Assembly (NCBI RefSeq): GCF_008386585.1
Contig: NZ_VUOB01000033.1
Span: 40,793 to 104,792, forward strand
Direction: 5' to 3'
Source of the DNA: Solihabitans fulvus
GTDB taxonomy: Bacteria > Actinomycetota > Actinomycetes > Mycobacteriales > Pseudonocardiaceae
DNA: 64,000 nt
The position numbers and the translations under genes were made by a program. Below are positions 36,834 to 45,517 of this stretch, piece after piece; within the stretch, counting starts at the first letter, position 1; each line of letters opens with the position of its first letter. A model generated the notes under the pieces. It searched no databases, was not told the origin of the DNA, and saw only the letters and a list, made by a program, of their open reading frames with translations.

Positions 36834-37217
36834 CATGCCGTCGGCGGGCTCCCACAGCTCCACGCGGTTGCCCTCGGGATCGACACACCAGCCGAACCTG
36901 CCGTACTCGGAGTCCTCGGTGTGCGGCAGCACCTCGACGCCCCTGGCGCGCAGCCTGACCAGCAGCTGGATCAGGTCGTCCACGCGCAGGTTCAGCATCG
37001 CCTTCTGGCCCGGCTCGCCGAGGTACTCGGTGCCCTGCGGGAACAGCGCCAGCGTGGTGCTGCCCGGCTGGTCGTCGGTGGCGCAGTCGGCCCAGTGGAA
37101 CGTCACGGTGCCGTGCTCGCTCATGGCCAGCCCGAGATGGTCCCGGTACCAGGACGCCAGCTTGCCCGGATCCCTGGAACGCAGGAAAACCCCGCCGATT
37201 CCGGTGACCCGCGCCAT
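36831..37217 (-). CDS. VOC (glyoxalase/bleomycin-resistance fold) family protein
   Basis: 128 residues from ATG 37217, five bases after AGGAG. The first beta-alpha-beta unit is ITGIGGVFLRSRDPGKLASWYRDHLGL-like and the second ends GWCVDPEGNRVELWEP, the usual VOC closing motif with a metal-ligand Glu. The fold covers dioxygenases, isomerases and sequestering proteins; the sequence does not settle which. It diverges from the P5C dehydrogenase gene over 215 bp containing CAGCCGTCACCGGTCG-type repeats. Confidence 0.82.
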   Translation of the reverse strand: MARVTGIGGVFLRSRDPGKLASWYRDHLGLAMSEHGTVTFHWADCATDDQPGSTTLALFPQGTEYLGEPGQKAMLNLRVDDLIQLLVRLRARGVEVLPHTEDSEYGRFGWCVDPEGNRVELWEPADGM

Positions 37218-37432
37218 CACGACTCCTCACCAGGGCTGTCGCCGTCAGACGGTCGGGAACACAGCCGTCACCGGTCGGTCGACCCAGCCGGCACCGGTCG
37301 ACGCAGCCGTCACAGGCGGCGACCCTACTACCGGACCCCCAACCGACGGGAGGCTCTTGATCGGCCGGATTTCCCGCACCGTGCCACGATGAGGCTGCCG
37401 AGAACTCCACGTCGAGGGAGGCGAGCAGCGCG

Positions 37433-39061
37433 GTGGATGCCATCACGTCCGTCCCTGATCCGGTCAACGAGCCAATCCGCTCCTACGCGCCGGGCAGCGC
37501 GGAACGGGCGTCGCTGGCCAGCAGAATCGCCGAGCTGGAGGGCGTCGAGCACGAGCTCGACATGACCATCGGCGGCGCGCGGCGGATGGCGGGCGGCGAC
37601 CGTGTCCAGGTGGTCCAGCCGCACGACCGGCACCACGTGCTCGGTGTGACGGCGCAGGCCACCGCCGAGGACGTCGGCGCGGCCGTGCAGGCGGCCAAGA
37701 CCGCCGCCCCCGCCTGGCGGGAGCTGCCGTTCGACGAGCGGGCCGCCGTGCTGCTGCGCGCGGCCGACCTGCTGGCCGGGCCGTGGCGGGACACCCTCAA
37801 CGCGGCCACGATCCTCGGCCAGTCGAAGTCGGTGCAGCAGGCGGAGATCGACTCGGCCTGCGAGCTGATCGACTTCCTGCGCTTCAACACGCACTTCGCC
37901 AGGCGGCTGCTCGCCGAGCAGCCCGAGTCCAGCCCCGGCATCTGGAACCGGTTCGACCACCGGCCGCTGGACGGCTTCGTCGTGGCGATCACGCCGTTCA
38001 ACTTCACCGCGATCGCCGGCAACCTGCCGTTGGCGCCCGCGCTGATGGGCAACACGGTGGTGTGGAAGCCGTCGCCGACCCAGCAGCTCGCCGCGCACGT
38101 CACCATGCGGCTGCTGGAGGCCGCTGGCCTGCCGCCCGGCGTGGTCAACATGGTCACCGGGGACGGCGCGGCGGTCAGCGAGGTCGCCCTGACCGACCGG
38201 GACTTCGCCGGCCTGCACTTCACCGGCTCCACCAGGACCTTCAAACACCTGTGGCGGTCCATCGCCGAGCACCTGGACCACTATCGCGCCTACCCGAGGA
38301 TCGTCGGCGAGACCGGCGGCAAGGACTTCGTCGTCGCGCACCCGTCCGCGGACCCCGAACCGCTGGTCACCGCGCTGGTGCGCGGGGCGTTCGAGTACCA
38401 GGGCCAGAAGTGCTCGGCGGCGTCGCGGGCCTACGTGGCGCGCTCGCTGTGGGAGGGCGGCGTGCGGGACCGGCTCGCCGACGTCACCGGCTCGCTGTCC
38501 TACGGCGACGTCACCGACTTCGCGCACTTCGGCGGGGCGGTGATCGACGGGCGGGCCTTCGGCCGGCACAGCGAGCTGTTCGAGCGGGTGCGCAACGAGC
38601 GCGAGGTGGACATCCTCGTCGGCGGGGTGGCCGACGACCGGGTCGGCTACTTCGTGCAGCCGACGGTGCTGGTCGGCGACGACCCGCACCACGAGGTGTT
38701 CACCACCGAGTTCTTCGGCCCGATCCTCGCCGTGCACGTCTACGACGACGCGGACTACCCGAAGGTGCTCGACCTGGTCGACACCTCGACCCCGTACGCG
38801 CTGACCGGCGCGGTGTTCGCCACCGAGCGGCGGGCCGTCGAGCAGGCGCACCGCGCGCTGCGGTTCGCCGCGGGCAACTTCTACGTCAACGACAAGCCGA
38901 CCGGCGCGGTCGTCGGCCAGCAGCCCTTCGGCGGCAGTCGCGGTTCCGGCACCAACGACAAGGCCGGCTCGATCTTCAACCTGCAACGCTGGATCAGCCC
39001 ACGCTCGGTCAAGGAGACGTTCGTCCCCCCGACCACCCACACCTATCCGCACATGGGCTGA
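37433..39061 (+). CDS. pruA: L-glutamate gamma-semialdehyde (1-pyrroline-5-carboxylate) dehydrogenase
   Basis: 542 residues from GTG 37433. Member of the aldehyde dehydrogenase superfamily, PruA/ALDH4 branch: N-terminal VPDPVNEPIRSYAPGSAER, cofactor site ITPFNFTAIAGNLPLAPALMGNTVVWKPS, general-base Glu in RIVGETGGKDF, nucleophile Cys in YQGQKCSAASRAYV, and C-terminal GNFYVNDKPTGAVVGQQPFGG. It oxidises glutamate semialdehyde to glutamate in proline catabolism. No proline dehydrogenase gene is adjacent in this window. Confidence 0.94.
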   Translation: MDAITSVPDPVNEPIRSYAPGSAERASLASRIAELEGVEHELDMTIGGARRMAGGDRVQVVQPHDRHHVLGVTAQATAEDVGAAVQAAKTAAPAWRELPFDERAAVLLRAADLLAGPWRDTLNAATILGQSKSVQQAEIDSACELIDFLRFNTHFARRLLAEQPESSPGIWNRFDHRPLDGFVVAITPFNFTAIAGNLPLAPALMGNTVVWKPSPTQQLAAHVTMRLLEAAGLPPGVVNMVTGDGAAVSEVALTDRDFAGLHFTGSTRTFKHLWRSIAEHLDHYRAYPRIVGETGGKDFVVAHPSADPEPLVTALVRGAFEYQGQKCSAASRAYVARSLWEGGVRDRLADVTGSLSYGDVTDFAHFGGAVIDGRAFGRHSELFERVRNEREVDILVGGVADDRVGYFVQPTVLVGDDPHHEVFTTEFFGPILAVHVYDDADYPKVLDLVDTSTPYALTGAVFATERRAVEQAHRALRFAAGNFYVNDKPTGAVVGQQPFGGSRGSGTNDKAGSIFNLQRWISPRSVKETFVPPTTHTYPHMG

Positions 39062-39097
39062 CCATGTCCCGAAGGAACCCTCCAAGACATCACTCGG

Positions 39098-40009
39098 TCA
39101 CTTCGTGGGCAGCTCGCCGATCTGGTCGGCAGGCGGGATGGCGACCGTGACGTCCTTGCCCCAGTCGGCAAAGGTGATCTTGGTTGTGGTCTTGGCCTTG
39201 CCGGCGATGTCCTGGACCATCGAGAACTGCACCGGCAGGTCGTCCTTGTCCAGCCACATCTCGTAGGGCAGCTCCGTGACGCCGGCCTGCGTGAGCTGCT
39301 TGATCCCGGCCTTCATCGTCGCGTCGTCCGTGAGATCGACCAGCTTGGCGAGATCGACGCTGATCGTGTACTTGCGGGTCGCGATCCCGTCGACCTTCTC
39401 CTCACTGGTCTGCGTGATCGTGGCCGCGCCGGACTTGAGGTACTTGAGCTGCTCGGCGGGGTCGGCCGACTTCTCGATCTGCTTGGCCATCGGGGCAAGC
39501 ACCTTGGAGAGGGGATCGGTGCCGTCCTGGCTGATCTTGACCCACGGCTTGTCGGCCGGCACGCCCGCCGAGGGCGGCAGCTTCATGTAGAGGACGCCGG
39601 CCTGGTAGGCCATGGCGAACGACTCGTCGCCGCCGGGGCCGCCGGGGCCGCCGGACGTCTTGTAATCCAGGCTCATGGAGATCCCGGAGGAGGAGTGCTT
39701 GGCCGCGCCGTCCATCTGGACGTTCTGGCCGCCCTTGCCGGGGACCTCGACGTTGACGGCGCCCTTGAGCCGGTAGCTCCCCTTTGTGCTGAGCATCTCG
39801 GTGGTGCGCGTCGAGATCTCGGCGATCGTCCTGGCCGGGATGGCGCCGCCGGCCTGGTTCCCGGCGGAAGCCACCTCGGAACCCGACTGCTTGGACGCGG
39901 AGTTGCTCGCGCTGCCGGCCGTGGCGCTGCCGGCGGTGGTGCTCGAACCGCAGCCGGCCAGGCCCGCCACCGCGAACAGCGCGAACCCGGCGATGACTGT
40001 CCTACGCAT
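39098..40009 (-). CDS. LppX/LprAFG-like lipoprotein
   Basis: 303 residues. Lipoprotein signal with lipobox LAGC (Cys20), then a Ser/Ala/Gly linker to residue ~55 and a beta-rich domain (RLKGAVNVEVPGKGGQNVQM, YEMWLDKDDLPVQFSM) typical of the LolA-like LppX/LprG fold that binds lipids. A GGPGGPGG loop lies in the middle. In mycobacteria such proteins carry lipoglycans or lipids to the outer envelope; that role here is inference. Confidence 0.75.
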   Translation of the reverse strand: MRRTVIAGFALFAVAGLAGCGSSTTAGSATAGSASNSASKQSGSEVASAGNQAGGAIPARTIAEISTRTTEMLSTKGSYRLKGAVNVEVPGKGGQNVQMDGAAKHSSSGISMSLDYKTSGGPGGPGGDESFAMAYQAGVLYMKLPPSAGVPADKPWVKISQDGTDPLSKVLAPMAKQIEKSADPAEQLKYLKSGAATITQTSEEKVDGIATRKYTISVDLAKLVDLTDDATMKAGIKQLTQAGVTELPYEMWLDKDDLPVQFSMVQDIAGKAKTTTKITFADWGKDVTVAIPPADQIGELPTK

Positions 40010-40067
40010 GGAACTGCCCCCAGAAATATGACCCGTGAACTGACAAAACGCCCAAGTCTATGTCAGG

Positions 40068-41081
40068 TCAGTCGGCATACTCGTCGAGGCCCGCACGCGA
40101 CGCGAGCAGCCTGCGCAGCGACGCCAGCCGGCCCTCGGTCGCCCCGCCCTCCGTGACCAGCGTGTCCAGGTTGCAGTCCGGGTCCTCCGGCGCGCCGAGG
40201 TGCCCGCAGCCCGACGGGCACTCCTCGGCGGCCTCCGCCATTCCGGGAAAGGCCGCGACGATGTCGTCCGGGGTGATGTGCGCGAGGCCGAACGAGCGGA
40301 TGCCGGGGGTGTCGACCACCCAGCCGCCCTCCGGCAGCGGCAGCGCGATCGCGGCCGTCGAGGTGTGCCGCCCCTTGCCGACGGCGCTCACCGCGCCGAT
40401 CGCCCGGTGCGCGTTCGGGAGCAGCTTGTTCACCAGTGTCGACTTGCCGACACCGGAGTGCCCGACGAGCGCGGACAGCCGGTTCACCAGGCGCTCGCGC
40501 AGCTCGTCGGGCTCGTGGTCGAACCGCGTCACGATCACCTGGAGGTCGAGCTCGGCGTAGGCGGCCAGCAGCTCGTCCGCGCTGGCGAGGTCCGCCTTGG
40601 TCAGGCACAGCACGGGCGTGAGCCCGCCGGCGTAGGACGCGACGAGACAGCGGTCGATGAACCCGGTGCGCGGCGGCGGATCCGCCAACGCCGTGACGAT
40701 GATCAGCTGCTCGGCGTTGGCGACCACTACCCGCTCGAACGGGTCGGTGTCGTCGGCGGTGCGGCGCAGCACGCTGGTGCGCTCGGTCACCCGCACGATC
40801 CTGGCCAGCGTGTCCGGCTGCCCCGAGGTGTCGCCGACCAACCCGACCCGGTCGCCGACCACGACCGGCGTGCGGCCCATCTCCCTGGCCCGCATGGCGG
40901 TCACCAGCCGCGTCGGGTCCTCGGCCAGCGCGCAGGTCCAGCGGCCCCGATCGACCCCGACGACCATGGCGGCGTCCGCGTCCGCGTGCTCCGGCCTGCG
41001 CTTGCTGCGCGGTCGCGAACCGCGCCCCGGCCGCACCCGCACATCGGACTCGTCCAGCTTCCGCCAGTCCCGGGGGCTCAT
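40068..41081 (-). CDS. rsgA: Ribosome small-subunit-dependent GTPase A
   Basis: 337 residues from ATG 41081, one base after the aroA stop (TGAgATG), so translation is probably coupled. An N-terminal OB domain, then the circularly permuted GTPase order: TKAD (G4), then GHSGVGKST (G1), and DTPGIRSFGL (G3). The C-terminal zinc knuckle reads CPSGCGHLGAPEDPDC. It assists late 30S maturation. The basic N-terminus (RPGRGSRPRSKRRPEH) is usual in actinobacterial members. Confidence 0.94.
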   Translation of the reverse strand: MSPRDWRKLDESDVRVRPGRGSRPRSKRRPEHADADAAMVVGVDRGRWTCALAEDPTRLVTAMRAREMGRTPVVVGDRVGLVGDTSGQPDTLARIVRVTERTSVLRRTADDTDPFERVVVANAEQLIIVTALADPPPRTGFIDRCLVASYAGGLTPVLCLTKADLASADELLAAYAELDLQVIVTRFDHEPDELRERLVNRLSALVGHSGVGKSTLVNKLLPNAHRAIGAVSAVGKGRHTSTAAIALPLPEGGWVVDTPGIRSFGLAHITPDDIVAAFPGMAEAAEECPSGCGHLGAPEDPDCNLDTLVTEGGATEGRLASLRRLLASRAGLDEYAD

Positions 41082-41082
41082 C

Positions 41083-42378
41083 TCAGGACACCTCCGCCCG
41101 GTGTCCACTGTGGACCTCGGGGTCCAGCATCCTCGCCCACATGCCGGGGAAGTCGGGGATCGTCTTGGCGGTGCTGCCGACGTCGTCGACCACCACCCCC
41201 GGCACGACGAGGCCGATGATCGCGCCCGCCGTGGCCATTCGGTGGTCGGCGTAGGCCCGCCACGGGCCGCCGCGCAGCGGTCGCGGCCTGATCACCAGGC
41301 CGTCCTCGATCTCCTCGGCGTCGCCGCCGAGCCCGTTGATCTCGGCGGCCAGCGCGGCCAGCCGGTCCGTCTCGTGGCCGCGCAGGTGCGCGATGCCGCG
41401 CAGCCAGGTCGGCCCGTCGGCCAGCACCGCCAGCGCGGCCACCGTCGGCGTCAGCTCGCCGACGTCGTGCAGGTCGATGTCCACACCGGACAGTCGGTCG
41501 GGGCCGGTGACCGTCAGCCCCGCGTCCGTCAGTTCCACGGCGCAGCCAAGCTGGGCCAGGATGCCGCGGATCGCGTCGCCGGCCTGGTCGGTCTCGGTCG
41601 GCCAGTGCGGCACGGTCACGCGACCGCCGGTCGCCGCCGCCGCGGCCAGGAACGGCGTGGCGTTGGACAGATCCGGCTCCACCCGCCACCGGGTGGCGCG
41701 CACCGGGCCGGGCTCGACACGCCAGGTGTTGGCCGAGGAGTCGTCCACCGAGACCCCGGCGGCGCGCAGCATCTGCACGGTCATCTCGATGTGCGGCAGC
41801 GACGGCACCGGCTTGCCGTCGTGGTGCACGGTCACGCCGTTGTCGTAGCGCGCGCCCGACAGCAGCAGCCCGGAGACGAACTGCGAGGACGCCGACGCGT
41901 CGATGGTCACCGCGCCGCCGGCGAGCCGCCCCCCGCCGTGCAGGGTGAAGGGCAGCGCGTCGCCGGTGATCTCCGCGCCGAGCGCCCGCAGCGCGTCCAG
42001 CACGGTGTTCATGGGGCGCACCCTGGCCTGCGGGTCGCCGTCGAAGCGCAGCTCCCCGTCGGCGAGCGCGGCGGCGGGCGGCAGGAAGCGCATCACCGTG
42101 CCGGCCAGCCCGCAGTCCACCTCGGCGGGACCGCGCAGCGGGGCGGGCTCGACCAGCCAGCCGCCGTCGGCCAGGTCCGTGACGCCCGCGCCGAGCGTGC
42201 GCAGTGCCGCCGCCATCAGCAGGGTGTCCCTGCTGCGCAGCGGGGCGTGCAACGTCGACGGCCCGTCCGCCAACGCGGCCAACAGCAGAGCCCTGTTGGT
42301 GATGGACTTCGAACCGGGGACCGGCACCCTCGCGCGCACCGGGTTGCCGGCGATCGGGGCCGGCCACTGCTGCATCAT
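41083..42378 (-). CDS. aroA: 3-phosphoshikimate 1-carboxyvinyltransferase (EPSP synthase)
   Basis: 431 residues from ATG 42378 (GTG 42396 would add six). It transfers enolpyruvyl from PEP to shikimate-3-P in the shikimate pathway. Signature VPGSKSITNRALLLAAL at the N-terminus, LAGTVMRFLPP (PEP site), then SSQFVSGLLLS, and the C-terminal YADHRMATAGAIIGL; the shikimate-binding and catalytic residues look intact. A Gly-to-Ala change distinguishes LAGTVMRF from the common GNAGTxxR pattern but is usual in actinobacteria. It is head-to-tail with rsgA as in M. tuberculosis. Confidence 0.95.
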   Translation of the reverse strand: MMQQWPAPIAGNPVRARVPVPGSKSITNRALLLAALADGPSTLHAPLRSRDTLLMAAALRTLGAGVTDLADGGWLVEPAPLRGPAEVDCGLAGTVMRFLPPAAALADGELRFDGDPQARVRPMNTVLDALRALGAEITGDALPFTLHGGGRLAGGAVTIDASASSQFVSGLLLSGARYDNGVTVHHDGKPVPSLPHIEMTVQMLRAAGVSVDDSSANTWRVEPGPVRATRWRVEPDLSNATPFLAAAAATGGRVTVPHWPTETDQAGDAIRGILAQLGCAVELTDAGLTVTGPDRLSGVDIDLHDVGELTPTVAALAVLADGPTWLRGIAHLRGHETDRLAALAAEINGLGGDAEEIEDGLVIRPRPLRGGPWRAYADHRMATAGAIIGLVVPGVVVDDVGSTAKTIPDFPGMWARMLDPEVHSGHRAEVS

Positions 42379-42497
42379 GGGGTGATGATCCCGCACCCGG
42401 CCGGCCGATGAGGGATCGGCCGGTGGGACGACCCGGCGGACAGGCTCGCTCGGGCCGTGCTGACGTGCGACGATGGCATTTACGGAGGTGATCTGGC

Positions 42498-43277
42498 GTG
42501 TGCGGTAGGTACGCCGCTACCAAGGACCCGGCCCTGCTCGCCGCGGAGTTCGACGCGGTGGACGCGACCGAGGGCGCCGGTCCGGGGCCGGACTACAACA
42601 TCGCCCCGACCAAGCCCGTCTTCGCGGTCGTCGAGCGGCACCCGAGGGACGCCGAGGGCAACGCGGACCCGTCGACCACCGAGCGCAGCGTGCGGGTGAT
42701 GCGCTGGGGTCTGGTGCCGCACTGGGCGAAGGACCTCTCCGGCGGCGCGAAGATGATCAACGCCAGGTCCGAGAGCGTGCTGGAGAAGCCGGCATACAAG
42801 GACTCCGCGACGCGGCGCCGGTGCCTGCTGCCGGCCGACGGCTGGTACGAGTGGCAGCCGGGGGAGGGGCGCAAGCAGCCCTACTTCATCCACCCGGCGG
42901 ACGGCTCGGGGCTGGCCATGGCCGGCATCTGGTCGGTGTGGTGGCAGCGGGACAAGGACGCCGACGGCGCCGAGGAGACCAAGCCGGTGATCACCTGCGC
43001 GGTGCTGACCACCGACGCGATCGGCGAGATGTCCGCCGTGCACCACCGGATGCCGCTGCTGCTGCCGCGCGACCGGTGGACCGCCTGGCTGGACCCCGAC
43101 AGCGCCGATATCGGCGAGCTGCTCGCGCCGCCCGCGCCCGCACTGGTGTCCGCGCTGGAACTGCGGCCCGTGTCGCTTGCCGTGAACAGCGTCAGGAACA
43201 ACAGCCCGCAGCTCGTCGAGCCCGTGTCGCTCACGCCGGCCGAAGAGCCGGCGCCGACCCTGTTCGAGCTGTCGTGA
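42498..43277 (+). CDS. SOS-response-associated peptidase (SRAP/HMCES/YedK family)
   Basis: 259 residues from GTG 42498. The processed N-terminus starts MCGRY, placing the catalytic Cys2 that cross-links to abasic sites in single-stranded DNA. NIAPTKPV, then MINARSESVLEKPAY, CLLPADGWYEW and VHHRMPLLL provide the conserved Asn, Glu and His of the DNA-binding pocket. Protects abasic sites during replication. Divergent from aroA, as at Rv3226c/Rv3227. Confidence 0.94.
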   Translation: MCGRYAATKDPALLAAEFDAVDATEGAGPGPDYNIAPTKPVFAVVERHPRDAEGNADPSTTERSVRVMRWGLVPHWAKDLSGGAKMINARSESVLEKPAYKDSATRRRCLLPADGWYEWQPGEGRKQPYFIHPADGSGLAMAGIWSVWWQRDKDADGAEETKPVITCAVLTTDAIGEMSAVHHRMPLLLPRDRWTAWLDPDSADIGELLAPPAPALVSALELRPVSLAVNSVRNNSPQLVEPVSLTPAEEPAPTLFELS

Positions 43278-43284
43278 CCCGGCC

Positions 43285-43896
43285 ATGACGACCACGGAGG
43301 TCGACACCCCGCACGGCGCGGCCCGCGCCGAACTGCACTGCGCGCCGGAGGGCCGGGCCGCGCTGCTGTTGGGGCACGGAGCGGGCGGTGGCATCGACGC
43401 GCCCGACCTGGTGGCCGCCACGCGCGCGGCCTGCGCGGCCGGCGTGCACGTCGCCCTCGTCGAACAGCCCTACCGAGTGGCCGGCCGGCGCGCGCCAGCC
43501 CCGGCCAAGCAGCTGGACGCGGCGTGGCTCGCGGTGGCCGAGGACCTCGGCGAGCGCTGGTTCGCCGACCTGCCACTGGTGTTCGGCGGCCGCTCGTCCG
43601 GGGCACGGGTGGCCTGCCGCACGGCGGCCGACGGTCTCGCGGTCGCCGTGCTGTGCCTTGCGTTCCCGGTGCATCCGCCCGGCAAGCCGGAGAAGAGCCG
43701 GCAGTCCGAGCTGGACGGCGTCGAGGTGCCGACCCTGGTGGTGCAGGGCGAGAACGACCCGTTCGGCCGGCCCGAGTCCGCGCACCATCGCGAGCTGGTG
43801 CTGCTGGCCGGTGACCACAGCCTCAAGGCCGACGCGGACGGCGTCAGCCGGGCCGTTGGCGAGTGGCTCGCCCGGATCCTGCGCCCACTGGACTGA
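43285..43896 (+). CDS. Alpha/beta-hydrolase, KANL3/Tex30-like family
   Basis: 203 residues from ATG 43285, 7 bp after the SRAP gene. LLLGHGAGGGIDAPDL gives the oxyanion loop, LVFGGRSSGARVACRTA the GxSxG elbow, VQGENDPFGRP the acid and LLAGDHSLK the His. This small-hydrolase family is widespread in actinomycetes with no agreed substrate. Its TGA (43894-43896) is the first unit of a 13-bp tandem array. Confidence 0.82.
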   Translation: MTTTEVDTPHGAARAELHCAPEGRAALLLGHGAGGGIDAPDLVAATRAACAAGVHVALVEQPYRVAGRRAPAPAKQLDAAWLAVAEDLGERWFADLPLVFGGRSSGARVACRTAADGLAVAVLCLAFPVHPPGKPEKSRQSELDGVEVPTLVVQGENDPFGRPESAHHRELVLLAGDHSLKADADGVSRAVGEWLARILRPLD

Positions 43897-44111
43897 CGGG
43901 CCCGGGTGACGGGCACGGATGACCGGCCCGGCGAATCGGCCCGGATGACCGGCATGGCGGCCGGTGCGGATGACCGGCCTGGATGGCGGGCCCGGCTGAC
44001 GGGTACGGCTGACGGATACGGCTGACCGACCTGGATGACGGGCACGGCTGACCGGCCCGGCTGACGGGCACTGATGACCGGCACGGCGGCCGGCACGAAT
44101 GACCGGCACGG
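43893..44111. repeat. 13-bp tandem repeat, 17 copies, starting at a stop codon
   Basis: Consensus NTGACNGGCNCGG. Unit 1 (43893-43905, CTGACGGGCCCGG) contains the TGA of the alpha/beta-hydrolase gene. Fifteen units are 13 bp and two are 12 bp. Thirteen of the 17 keep a TGA, and as the period is not a multiple of three these fall in all three frames. Confidence 0.95.
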
Positions 44112-44145
44112 CGGCCAGCCGCTGTCCACGACAGCCCGCTGGAGG

Positions 44146-44266
44146 CCGGCCGGCCTCCGGGAAACCGGCCGGTCGCGGGAAACCAGTCGGCCTGAAGGAA
44201 CCAGTCGGCCTGAAGGAACCAGCTGGCCCGCGGGAATCCAGCCGGCTGCGGGAATCCAGCCGATCG
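44146..44266. repeat. 18-bp tandem repeat, about 6.5 copies
   Basis: Units of the form CCAGTCGGCCTGAAGGAA (two perfect copies at 44183-44218), flanked by variants CCGGCCGGTCGCGGGAAA and CCAGCCGGCTGCGGGAAT. It lies between the 13-bp and 28-bp arrays. Nothing coding is seen between 43897 and 44773. Confidence 0.88.
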
Positions 44267-44480
44267 CCGACCGCAACTGCTCCCTGCTGACCTGCCGTCG
44301 GCGGCCGTCCGGTTATCCACAACCGCTCGGGTTGTCCACAGCCACACCGCTTTCGCCGCCGCCCGCCAATGATCGTCGATACGCTGGCCAAGGGCTCGGC
44401 CCCCAAGGGTGGGCGGGGTATGTCCATTGGGTGGGGCTGGCGAAGGCGCGTTGGGTCGGGCGGTGCGGGTCGGCCGCTCG

Positions 44481-44787
44481 CTCGGAACCAGCTGACGGGC
44501 GGTGTCTGCTCGGAACCAGCTGTCGGCGACGTCCGCTCAGAACCAGCTGGCAGCCGGTGTCCGCTCGGACCCAAGCCTCAGCCGGCGTCCGCTCGGAACC
44601 AATCGTCACCCGGCGTCCGCTCGGAACCAGTCGTCAGTCGGCGTCCGCTCAGAACCGGCTGGCAGCTGGCATCCGCTCGGAATCAGCTGGCAGCCGGCAT
44701 CCGTTCAGAACCAATCGTCGGCCGGTGTCCGCTCAGAACCAGTCGTCGGCCGCCGGCCGCTCGGAACCAGTCGTCAGCCGGCGATGG
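44481..44787. repeat. 28-bp tandem repeat, 11 copies, reaching into the ybaK stop codon
   Basis: Consensus CTCGGAACCAGTCGTCAGCC followed by GGCGTCCG. Units 3-11 are exactly 28 bp. The last (44760-44787) contains TCA 44774-44776, the TGA stop of the minus-strand ybaK gene, and the final codons of that gene. Seen from ybaK, the array is a series of diverged copies of its own 3' end. Confidence 0.95.
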
Positions 44788-45250
44788 GCGCGACCACTGC
44801 TCCCGTGAGGCGCACCAGTTCGGCCGGGGCCAGCTCCACTTCGAGCCCGCGCCGGCCCGCGCTGCAATACACCGTCTCGTGGTCCTGCGCCGAGACGTCC
44901 ACCACGAGCGGCAGCCGCTTGCGCTGGCCGAGCGGCGAGATGCCGCCCGCGACATAGCCGGTGGCGCGCTCGGCGGCGGTGATCTCGGCCATCTTCGCCT
45001 TCTTGCCGCGCAGCGCGGCGGCCAGCGCCTTGAGGTCGAGCTGACCGGTGACGGGCACCACACCGACGGCCAGCTGCCCGTCCACCTCAGCGACCAGGGT
45101 CTTGAACACGCGCTCCGGCGCGATACCGAGCGCCTCGGCCGCCTCCAGCCCGTAGGACTCGTGCCTCGGGTCGTGCTCGTAGGAGTGCAGTGCGTGCGCC
45201 ACCCGCTGCTTGGTCAACAACGCGGTCGCCGGCGTCCCCTGTCCTGCCAT
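44774..45250 (-). CDS. ybaK: Cys-tRNA(Pro)/Cys-tRNA(Cys) deacylase, YbaK/EbsC type
   Basis: 158 residues from ATG 45250. HALHSYEHDPRHESYGLEAAEALGI, VFKTLVAEVDGQLAVGVVPV, DLKALAAALRGKKAKMAE, and GYVAGGISPLGQRKRLPLVVD are the YbaK hallmarks; the Lys in VFKTL is the functional residue that hydrolyses Cys mis-charged on tRNA(Pro). Divergent from sigR. The 3' end is the probable seed of the 28-bp array. Confidence 0.9.
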   Translation of the reverse strand: MAGQGTPATALLTKQRVAHALHSYEHDPRHESYGLEAAEALGIAPERVFKTLVAEVDGQLAVGVVPVTGQLDLKALAAALRGKKAKMAEITAAERATGYVAGGISPLGQRKRLPLVVDVSAQDHETVYCSAGRRGLEVELAPAELVRLTGAVVAPIAG

Positions 45251-45268
45251 ACGGCGCACAGTAGTGCG

Positions 45269-45295
45269 GGGAATGCGGGTCGCCGCGACCGCGTT
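45269..45295 (+). promoter_or_regulatory. SigR/SigH-type promoter upstream of sigR
   Basis: GGGAAT (45269-45274), 18-bp spacer, GTT (45293-45295): an exact match to the GGGAAY-N18-GTT consensus used by SigR of Streptomyces and SigH of mycobacteria. It lies ~223 bp upstream of the sigR start and implies autoregulation in response to thiol oxidation. Confidence 0.8.
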
Positions 45296-45517
45296 TGCAC
45301 CCATGTGGTGATTGAGGTGACGGATCAGGCGAAGATCAATCCGCCCGGCGAGGCGTTCGCGCAGGCCAACAGGCTGCCGGGGGCGCGTCCGCCCCGGGGG
45401 TCGGCGCGCAGCCGGCCCGGCACGTCCCGCGTATCCTCGACGGTGATTCATGCGGCCCAGAACATGGGACCGTCGGCAGTAGCCGCCGTCCTGCCCGGTC
45501 GGCGGGAAGGGAGCGCG

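Noticed and set aside
43897..44773. Pseudogene or small gene in the 877-bp gap between the hydrolase and ybaK
   Set aside because: Nearly all of it is accounted for by three tandem arrays of 13, 18 and 28 bp; periods not divisible by three and frequent TGA units argue against coding.
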